A DNA stretch of 64,000 nucleotides from Mannheimia sp041807705 (lineage in GTDB: Bacteria; Pseudomonadota; Gammaproteobacteria; Enterobacterales; Pasteurellaceae): NCBI RefSeq assembly GCF_041807705.1, contig NZ_JBGTYY010000002.1, forward strand, positions 1-64,000. Reading direction: 5' to 3'. Shown one piece after another: positions 58,564 to 64,000 of this stretch. Position 1 is the stretch's first letter; each line of letters opens with the position of its first letter. Position numbers and translations under genes: made by a program. The notes under the pieces were generated by a model, which saw only the letters and a list, made by a program, of their open reading frames with translations, was not told the DNA's origin and ran no database searches.

Positions 58564-58919
58564 AGGGTGTCTAATTCGTCTTGTTCTTGGGTATCGATTG
58601 GCGTTTTACGACGGCTCACAGGGTCAAAACCGAGTAGGGAAGACATCTTAATGATGATTTTCTCCGCTTCGCTTTTGGCCGTCAGTGCCGGATTGCGTGC
58701 TTCTGTGCCTTGGCTGTTGGTAATACTAAAACCACGCTCCGCCAAGTCTTGAACCGCGCGGCAGTAAAGCGAGTAGTTCACGCAATAAAGCTCTAAGTTG
58801 GTGTAGTCTTCATCGGTAATATCGCCACGCTCGGCAAGTACTGCGATTTTGCGCTTCCACTGATCGCGTGCGATTTCATCTAAATAGCTCGGGGCTTCGG
58901 GGATGTTCTTTTTTGTCAT
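58560..58919 (-). CDS. terS: Terminase small subunit, P27 family
   Basis: A 119-residue protein (APSYLDEIARDQWKRKIAVLAERGDITDEDYTNLELYCVNYSLYCRAVQDLAERGF...LLGFDPVSRRKTPI), the P27/phage terminase small subunit. It binds the packaging site, probably the palindromes at 59049-59138 just upstream. Coupled to TerL by ATGA overlap. Confidence 0.9.
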   Translation of the reverse strand: MTKKNIPEAPSYLDEIARDQWKRKIAVLAERGDITDEDYTNLELYCVNYSLYCRAVQDLAERGFSITNSQGTEARNPALTAKSEAEKIIIKMSSLLGFDPVSRRKTPIDTQEQDELDTL

Positions 58920-59048
58920 TTTGTTTTCTGTCTATATTTTCTAAAAAATTGTCGTGCGTAAAAATTTAATTGGGGGGGCGGTTCTTAGCGGTTGAGCTTT
59001 TCTTTCCAAAACTCCCCCCACTGGCTGAAATTGTTTAATTTTTGCGCG

Positions 59049-59138
59049 AAGCTCAAATTTGAGCTTTGTTTATTTATTAAACGAAGTCCAAAGTTGGATT
59101 TCGTTCATTTATTCAGCCAATCCAAATTTGGATTGGCT
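59049..59138. repeat. Three regularly spaced palindromes between HNH and TerS genes
   Basis: Palindromes are centred at 59057.5, 59092.5 and 59126.5, about 34-35 bp apart. The cores are TCAAATTTGA, TCCAAAGTTGGA and TCCAAATTTGGA; the last extends to a perfect 24-base palindrome (59115-59138), the first to 18 bases. There is no gene between 58920 and 59164. The place, between HNH endonuclease and small terminase, is where cos and TerS-binding sites lie in HK97-type phages. Confidence 0.7.
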
Positions 59139-59164
59139 AAGGTATCAGGGTTTTCTTTATCCCT

Positions 59165-59521
59165 TCACTTCTTCGCACCATATCCGCGTTTGTCTATCTC
59201 TCGTGTCTTGTAGCTGTGGCAATAACGGCAAAGGGCTTGATGATTAGACTGTACCCAAAACAGCGGGTCGGCTTGCCCATTCTCTACGGGCTTGATATGG
59301 TCTATCACGGTTGCCGGTGTGTAATCGCCTTTGGCTAAACACATCACACACAGGGGATGTTGAGCTAAGTAGCCTTTGCGGTACTTTGTCCACTGGTGAT
59401 CGTAGCCACGCTTTGCCGCACTTTCGCGGGTGTCCTTCGGTTTGTGTTCATCACATCGCCCAGACTTGACGCGGTTACGGCAACCGGGGAAGGTGCAACG
59501 GCGCAAGGGTTGAAACGGCAT
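59165..59521 (-). CDS. HNH endonuclease for packaging
   Basis: A 118-residue endonuclease: a zinc-finger N-terminus (CTFPGCRNRVKSGRCDEH) and the HNH motif (CVMCLAKGDYTPATVIDHIKPVENG...SNHQALCRYCHSYKTREID). HNH proteins of HK97-type phages join terminase in cos cleavage. ATG 59521 (MPFQPLRRC) is chosen over 59566. It lies directly upstream of the palindromes and TerS. Confidence 0.9.
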   Translation of the reverse strand: MPFQPLRRCTFPGCRNRVKSGRCDEHKPKDTRESAAKRGYDHQWTKYRKGYLAQHPLCVMCLAKGDYTPATVIDHIKPVENGQADPLFWVQSNHQALCRYCHSYKTREIDKRGYGAKK

Positions 59522-59532
59522 TCTGTCAGCTC

Positions 59533-59838
59533 CTAATAGATTGCCGGTTCGCGGTATGGCTTCCATAACGCACTAATCGCAAATGGCACTTCATACAGTT
59601 GAACGTCGGCCACGGCTTCACGGTTTGCGTATAAATGCCCGATCAACATCAGGCAACCGACCTTAATCCCCTTTGTGAAGATTACGGTTTTATCGGTGGT
59701 CGTATCGCCCCACGTTTTGCCGATATAGTTCTGCGCCACTTCTTCCGCACTCTCCGCCAAGAGTTCAAGCAGTTCATCGTCTAAGCTATGCTCTACGCGC
59801 AAGTGTGCTTTAATTTCGTCTAAGTCAATATTAGCCAT
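59533..59838 (-). CDS. Head-tail connector, HK97 gp6-like
   Basis: A 101-residue protein (MANIDLDEIKAHLRVEHSLDDELLELLAESAEEVAQNYIGKTWGD...IGHLYANREAVAD). This is the gp6/connector fold, a 13-subunit ring below the portal. Start 59838 overlaps the closure gene by 8 bases. It works together with portal and closure proteins. Confidence 0.9.
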   Translation of the reverse strand: MANIDLDEIKAHLRVEHSLDDELLELLAESAEEVAQNYIGKTWGDTTTDKTVIFTKGIKVGCLMLIGHLYANREAVADVQLYEVPFAISALWKPYREPAIY

Positions 59839-60202
59839 TGTGCGCTTCTCCTTCTTTACACATAAGCTGTAATTCTTCGTGGCGTTCGTGAAAGTCGATA
59901 ACATCAAAAATCGAAAATATCCGCTCGCCGTACTTAATCCGCATTTTTCGAACAATCACTAAATCAGGGCGATAGCGCACCCGAATACGGGTGATGTTCT
60001 CGCCGATTTGAAAAGCACCACTAAAATACTCACGCCCTGAAATCGGTTCGATACTGGCTCTTAATGTGATGACATCTTGCCAATTCTGCTTCATCGTAGA
60101 TCCGCTGCGAATAATCTTGCCTTGGTTATCCGGTTTCGCTGGCGCAATTCGTTGAAGCGTGATCACCTTATCGAATTTTCCGGCTCTAACCATTCGCGCC
60201 AT
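59831..60202 (-). CDS. Phage head closure protein
   Basis: A 123-residue protein (AGKFDKVITLQRIAP...QDVITLRASIEPISGREYFSGAFQIGENITRIRVRYRPDLVIVRKMRIKYGERIFSIFDVIDFHERHEELQLMCKEGE), the SPP1 gp16/HK97 gp7 family. It closes the portal after packaging. It overlaps the connector by 8 bases and the portal gene by 17 bases. Confidence 0.9.
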   Translation of the reverse strand: MARMVRAGKFDKVITLQRIAPAKPDNQGKIIRSGSTMKQNWQDVITLRASIEPISGREYFSGAFQIGENITRIRVRYRPDLVIVRKMRIKYGERIFSIFDVIDFHERHEELQLMCKEGEAHNG

Positions 60203-61397
60203 TTTCGCCCCCTTGCTTGACTTCTACGGTCTGTTTCCACGCTTGCGAATACTCATCACCGCCAACATAAGGCAATAGCCCTTCACGCTTACGCGCTTCA
60301 TTCGGGGAAAGAATGCCCGCCTTAATAGCGGTTTCGTAGCTTTGAAATCGCTCTTGCTGATTGGTGCGCAGTAAGTCGCTGGTGTCGAACTCAATCACGT
60401 ACCGCTTCCTGCTTTGGCTATTGAGATCAATCATCAAGGCATCTTTTAATTGCTGTTCAAAATTGACTAAATGCGGGCGCAAGGTTTGCCCCAAGAACGC
60501 ACGGCTGGCTTCGCTGAAATTGGCGTAGCTGGAATGCGAATAATCTTGTAGGAAAATGGGCGAAATGTTGAAAATGCGCGCCACATCTTCAATCGTGAAT
60601 TTTCGGCTGGCCAACCATTCCGCATCTTGGTTACTCATTCCCAACTGTTTGTATTCCATACCGCCTTCTAAAATCGGCGTTTTACCGGCATTCTTCGCCC
60701 CTTGATAGCGTTTCAAGGCTTCGATTGCCTTTTGACCTTTGGCTTGATCGAACCATTCCGCCGTGGTCACAATACCGCCCGCCATTAAGCCGTTTTTCAT
60801 AATGCTTGCGCCGTGCTTCTGTTGGGCAAGGCCTAATCCCACTGCTTCACGGCAGACGGTAATCGGCGAACGCCCCATAAAGCCGTCGTGGCTGGCGTGG
60901 CGTAGGTGTAGCACTTCATCTTGAAGATAGGTGCTTACTTTGCCGTTGAAGTCTGTGATTTGATACAGATATGCGCCCGTGGTGGTGCGTTGGACGTTTA
61001 CCGCGTGCGGCGGGTAGGGGGTCAGGCTTTCCGGTTGCCCTTTATCATTCCAGCCGATCACGGCGTATGCGTTGCCGGTTAAAAGAACGTGGCGCATCAT
61101 CACTTCTTTAAACTGGTAGGGCGTTTGGTTGCGGTTCGGCATTTCATTCAGCAGATATTCCACCGAATGATTTTCTACCCGTTCGCGCCCGTCGGCGTTC
61201 ACTTCGAACAGATAGCAAGGCATACTTGCCACCGCTTGCGCAATCACATTGACTGCATTCAATACCGCGGGCAGGGCTTCGGCGGTTTGTGGGCTAACAT
61301 ATTCGCCCGCGCCGGTATTGGCTGCGCCGATAATCCCCAGCACATCATCCACCGTAAAAGAACGGGTTTCAGGCTTCTTCTTAAAAAATCCAAACAT
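60186..61397 (-). CDS. Portal protein, HK97 family
   Basis: A 403-residue portal subunit. SFTVDDVLGIIGAANTGAGEYVSPQTAEALPAVLNAVNVIAQAVASMP is the N-terminal portal signature. A central region (VGLGLAQQKHGASIMKNGLMAGGIVTT) and the C-terminal EAYETAIKAGILSPNEARKREGLLPYVGGDEY follow. ATG 61397 (MFGFFKK) is preferred over 61424. Upstream of connector genes, downstream of the protease, the HK97 order. Confidence 0.94.
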   Translation of the reverse strand: MFGFFKKKPETRSFTVDDVLGIIGAANTGAGEYVSPQTAEALPAVLNAVNVIAQAVASMPCYLFEVNADGRERVENHSVEYLLNEMPNRNQTPYQFKEVMMRHVLLTGNAYAVIGWNDKGQPESLTPYPPHAVNVQRTTTGAYLYQITDFNGKVSTYLQDEVLHLRHASHDGFMGRSPITVCREAVGLGLAQQKHGASIMKNGLMAGGIVTTAEWFDQAKGQKAIEALKRYQGAKNAGKTPILEGGMEYKQLGMSNQDAEWLASRKFTIEDVARIFNISPIFLQDYSHSSYANFSEASRAFLGQTLRPHLVNFEQQLKDALMIDLNSQSRKRYVIEFDTSDLLRTNQQERFQSYETAIKAGILSPNEARKREGLLPYVGGDEYSQAWKQTVEVKQGGENGANG

Positions 61398-61399
61398 CG

Positions 61400-61969
61400 T
61401 TAGCCCTCCGCCACAGCCAACCATTTACGGCGGTTTTCGTCTTGCCAGTTTGCGGATTTTTCGCTTTTTGCGACCGCTTGCGAACGTTTCAAAATGGCTA
61501 GACTGCTGTCTGGATATGCCGGAATGCTGGTTACGGTAATTTCGAATAGCTCTGCTTCGGTCACGGTGCGCAAATTCGGCTCTACGGAAAAATCCCACTC
61601 GTTCTTTTTGGCAATGAAACCAAAGGACATTCCGCGAATGTCGCCACGTTCCACGCTTACCAGCAGATCGCGCCCTAGTTGGTTATCCGGTGGGGTGAGT
61701 TCAAAACGTAAACCAATCGCGTCTTCTTGTAGTGAAAGTGTACCGCTTGATGTGCGTCCAAGCAGTTTTGTATGGTCGTGTTCAAACAGCGCGCGCACAT
61801 CTTGCCCACCCGTCAAAGAATGGCTAAACGCATTCGGGGCGAAACGTTCGATATATTCGCCCCACAGCAATTCACTGTCTTTATTCCACTGCACCACATA
61901 GCCGGTGAGCTTCTTGTTTTCGCTGTCTGCGGTCAGCGTACTGCTGCGGATCTCTAATTCTGTTGTCAT
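61400..61969 (-). CDS. Prohead protease, HK97 family
   Basis: A 189-residue serine protease that matures the capsid. LTGYVVQWNKDSELLWGEYIERFAPNAFSHSL, then VRALFEHDHTKLLGRTSSGTL (catalytic His) and RGDIRGMSFGF (catalytic Ser). It cleaves the capsid delta-domain. Starts 52 bases after the capsid stop. Length is as usual for the family. Confidence 0.93.
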   Translation of the reverse strand: MTTELEIRSSTLTADSENKKLTGYVVQWNKDSELLWGEYIERFAPNAFSHSLTGGQDVRALFEHDHTKLLGRTSSGTLSLQEDAIGLRFELTPPDNQLGRDLLVSVERGDIRGMSFGFIAKKNEWDFSVEPNLRTVTEAELFEITVTSIPAYPDSSLAILKRSQAVAKSEKSANWQDENRRKWLAVAEG

Positions 61970-62021
61970 TGTATTTCCTTAGACAAAAAAGGGGCGAAAA
62001 TCGCCCCTGTGGTGGTTATGC

Positions 62022-63209
62022 TTAGGCTTTACCTTCAAGCACCTTGATAGCGTTGCTATCGACCACGCCACCGCCTAAATACTTATCCGTGTGGACTTTA
62101 TAGAAGCCCGGTTCGGTAATGTTGTCAGGGCGAGTGCGCACGCCGGTTTCGTGATCCACGATTGTATAACCACGTTTGAAATCACCTACTGCTAAGAATG
62201 GCTGTTCGACCGCCACATCCGGCATTGTTTCAAGGTAATAGACCGGCAAGCCTAACAGTGTGGACGGTGCGCCCGCTTGTAAGCCGTCGCGCCAAATGTA
62301 ATCGCCGTTGCCGTTCTTCAATTTCTGAATAGTACCGGCGGTTTGTGAGTTCATAACCCACACTGCATTTTTGCGATAACCAGCTTTGAGTGAGTAGAGT
62401 AGATCGATTAGCACATCCGCATTCAGTTTGTCGGTTTTCACTTCCATTTTTTGAAGTGTGCCGAATGCGCGGGTTTTGTCGTTGTCGGTAGTGCGTGGGT
62501 AGTGTAAAAAGCCTTTAGCCATTTTCTCGCCCGTACCGTTCACAAGATCGCTTTCTTCGGTTTCGGCGAAAGTATCTGTAATTTCATCTGTCAGCCAGCC
62601 GAGAATATCTACGCCGCCAAAATCTAAAATCTCTTGCGTGGATTTTGGATACGCAAAGACATTGTGAACAGCGATCGTGACTTCGTTCATTTTCGGCGTG
62701 TTTGTACCGGTGCGCGCTTCGCCTTCTGTACCACGGCCAACGGTTGCACCACCCGCAGAAACGAGTTTTTTATACTCTTTCGCTCCCACCGGCAAACGTA
62801 CGGTATGCGCAAGTGAGCGCATTACGCTTTCATCGGCAAGGCGTTTCATCACTTCGCCGTCTAACTGTGGGATAACTGAATAGCCCCCATCTGCACCGCC
62901 ATTCGTATTTGTCGCTAGTGTGCGCAGTTCGCCCGTTTTAATCCAGTGGCGTAATTCATCATTACTTGGGGCTTTTGTGGCTTTCTCGGCTTTCTGATAA
63001 GCCGGATTACTGCGCTCTTCTTCGGTGACGCTTTCCAAGCGTTCGATCTCGGTTTTGAGTTCGTCCACTTTTGCTTTTAAGGCATCAAATTTACCGCCTT
63101 CTTCTTCATTCAAAGAGCGATTTTCTTTGTCGGCATTCGCCAGCATTTCGCGCATTTGCTCAACCGCTTGCGCTTTTTGTTGGCGTAGTTCTTGGAGTTT
63201 TTTAAACAT
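62022..63209 (-). CDS. Major capsid protein, HK97 fold
   Basis: A 395-residue capsid protein. An N-terminal delta-domain coiled coil (residues 1-75, KKLQELRQQKAQAVEQMREMLANADKENRSLNEEEGGKFDALKAKVDELKTEIERL) is followed by the HK97 fold with GGYSVIPQLDGEVMKRLADESVMRSL and KAFLHYPRT-like sequences. The delta-domain should be removed by the protease next door. ATG 63209 (MFKKLQ) is preferred over 63215. It overlaps the preceding gene by 8 bases. Confidence 0.94.
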   Translation of the reverse strand: MFKKLQELRQQKAQAVEQMREMLANADKENRSLNEEEGGKFDALKAKVDELKTEIERLESVTEEERSNPAYQKAEKATKAPSNDELRHWIKTGELRTLATNTNGGADGGYSVIPQLDGEVMKRLADESVMRSLAHTVRLPVGAKEYKKLVSAGGATVGRGTEGEARTGTNTPKMNEVTIAVHNVFAYPKSTQEILDFGGVDILGWLTDEITDTFAETEESDLVNGTGEKMAKGFLHYPRTTDNDKTRAFGTLQKMEVKTDKLNADVLIDLLYSLKAGYRKNAVWVMNSQTAGTIQKLKNGNGDYIWRDGLQAGAPSTLLGLPVYYLETMPDVAVEQPFLAVGDFKRGYTIVDHETGVRTRPDNITEPGFYKVHTDKYLGGGVVDSNAIKVLEGKA

Positions 63210-63636
63210 TAGCATTTTCCTTATGATTAAGTGTTTGGAATTGATAGCAAACGCGATACGTTAATGCCGAACTCACCCACGCATTATTTTCTGTGTCGTA
63301 TTCGTAATCGTAAGATTGATTGAAATCGGCGGTTAGCGAGAAGCTGTCGAAGTCGTGGAATAAGATTGCTTGATTGATTTTCTCATTCAGCTCATCTAAA
63401 ACGGCTTCGCCTTGGTGGAAAGGTAAGTAAGTCAAAATGACTAGATCAGCTTCCCACTCGATATTTCCAATCGTAACGGGCTGCCCTTCTGCGCCATTGA
63501 GATAAACCGCAATCATCGGCAATTCATCATCGAGATTGAGAATTTTCGGTAATCCATTGTGGAAATAGGTAACTTCTTCAATTTCACCGCTTAAAAAGTT
63601 GATAACTTCTTGTCTAATTTTGTTATGGATTAGCAT
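63202..63636 (-). CDS. Tail-terminator/neck-like minor protein (gpU type), uncertain
   Basis: A 144-residue acidic protein (MLIHNKIRQEVINFLSGEIEEVTYFHNGLPKILNLDDELPMIAVYLNGAEGQPVTIGNIEWEADLVILTYLPFHQGEAVLDELNEKINQAI), the pattern of lambda gpU/minor tail-completion proteins. First gene of the operon, 26 bases after an inverted repeat at 63661. Its unusual place before the capsid gene, rather than after the connector genes, is notable. Family call moderate. Confidence 0.72.
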   Translation of the reverse strand: MLIHNKIRQEVINFLSGEIEEVTYFHNGLPKILNLDDELPMIAVYLNGAEGQPVTIGNIEWEADLVILTYLPFHQGEAVLDELNEKINQAILFHDFDSFSLTADFNQSYDYEYDTENNAWVSSALTYRVCYQFQTLNHKENANV

Positions 63637-63660
63637 CAAAACCCCGCTCAAAAATCCGTT

Positions 63661-63681
63661 AAATCCTTATTCTAAGGATTT
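63661..63681. promoter_or_regulatory. Inverted repeat before the capsid operon
   Basis: AAATCCTTA-TTC-TAAGGATTT, a perfect 9-bp stem with 3-base loop, 25 bases before the first structural gene's start on the minus strand. Either an operator for element induction or a small terminator for an upstream transcript. Confidence 0.5.
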
Positions 63682-63794
63682 AAAAATTGAACTTGAATAG
63701 GATGTTTTTTGTGCGAAAAAATACGATAAAAAATGAAAGCTAAATTTACATTTCTTTTCAGATAGGATGTTTTCTTGTTTGGTAGTAGGTTTGA

Positions 63795-63890
63795 GATAAA
63801 TCACTTTATCACTTATAACTCACTTCTATATTTTCCTTTATATATCAATCATTTATTTCTTTTTTAATTGAAAAAGTGAGAAAGTGAGTT
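63795..63890. repeat. Iteron-like TCACTT/AAGTGA repeats
   Basis: Within this AT-rich gene-free region (63652-63960), TCACTT occurs at 63801, 63808 and 63820, and AAGTGAG occurs twice at about 63874 and 63882. A larger inverted pair joins CTTATAACTCACTT (63812) and AAGTGAGTTATATATAAG (63882). The same word recurs at 51126-51222. Possible replication origin or regulator sites. Confidence 0.45.
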
Positions 63891-63932
63891 ATATATAAGA
63901 AATAATATATAAAAAGAGATAAGTAAAAATAA

Positions 63933-63954
63933 AGCCTAGCGGGTTTGCTAGGCT
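63933..63954 (-). terminator. Terminator of a gene at the right edge
   Basis: AGCCTAGC/GCTAGGCT stem identical to that at 51259-51280, followed on the minus strand by TTTATTTTT. It ends a minus-strand gene whose last codons lie at 63963 and beyond. Confidence 0.8.
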
Positions 63955-63962
63955 TGGAAGGT

Positions 63963-64000
63963 TTAGGGGAGTTTTGCCAGTATCGAGAAAGTGGAGCATT
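63963..64000 (-). CDS. 3' end of a gene that continues beyond the window
   Basis: The last bases on the minus strand can be read as STFSILAKLP followed by a stop at 63963-63965, just before the terminator. Only 11 codons are visible, so neither frame nor function is certain. Confidence 0.35.
   Translation of the reverse strand, partial: CSTFSILAKLP

Noticed and set aside
61089..61539. Plus-strand frames in the portal and protease genes of element B
   Set aside because: Antisense to well-recognised HK97-type genes; no start signal or plausible protein.
51287..63651. Element B as helped by the P2-like prophage in this window
   Set aside because: HK97-type connectors are normally matched to siphovirus tails; no shared cos or Ogr dyad was seen in element B. 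The link is possible but not supported.

Overview
The window looks like chromosome from a member of the Pasteurellaceae, most likely Mannheimia (M. haemolytica or a close relative). The evidence is an AT-rich genome, the recurring Apl-type DNA uptake word ACAAGCGGT and its complement (near 7213, 16349, 22461, 45887, 46509, 49129 and 40050), and housekeeping proteins of gamma-proteobacterial Pasteurellaceae type (SecG, TopB, MepA, AroC, MscK, MenE, SeqA, YbfF, CmoA, PurR). The species call is inference.

Region 1 (919-37582) is a nearly complete P2-like myovirus prophage in the 3' end of tRNA-Leu(GAG). A 14-bp copy of the tRNA 3' end marks the far boundary (919-932), and the integrase lies beside the intact tRNA. 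Outside the left boundary is a decayed P4-type integrase, a relic of an older element at the same site. The order from the left is cos, portal/terminase (minus), capsid and head completion, lysis, tail completion, tape measure, a toxin-antitoxin pair, baseplate, fibre, sheath and tube, E/E', U and D. An accessory and lysogeny cluster on the minus strand follows (24.6-28.1 kb). Next are an early region of repeated cassettes with overlapping convergent ORFs (28.3-30.5 kb), the replication genes including gpA, a C5 methyltransferase broken at a G8 tract, and the integrase. Three matching 19-bp dyads (4257, 14799, 20117) lie ahead of late operons and probably bind the Ogr-like zinc protein encoded at 30620. 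gpJ carries an apparent 1-base deletion, so the phage may be defective.

Region 2 (37569-50924) is core chromosome: tRNA-Leu, secG, topB, mepA, aroC, mscK, menE and seqA on the minus strand; ybfF, cmoA, purR and a dedA-family gene on the plus strand.

Region 3 (51257 to the right edge) is a second mobile element, all on the minus strand. Upstream to downstream it carries an HK97-type head and packaging module (neck protein, capsid, protease, portal, closure, connector, HNH, TerS, TerL, gp10-like). An orphan antitoxin remnant, a cargo gene, AlpA, a winged-helix protein, an Ash/Icd-like protein and a D5-type primase-helicase follow. No tape measure, tail fibre, lysis or integrase gene is visible. 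That content resembles a capsid-forming phage-inducible chromosomal island (cf-PICI) more than a full phage. The right edge repeats the hairpin and short-repeat pattern seen after the primase, hinting at a further related element beyond the window.
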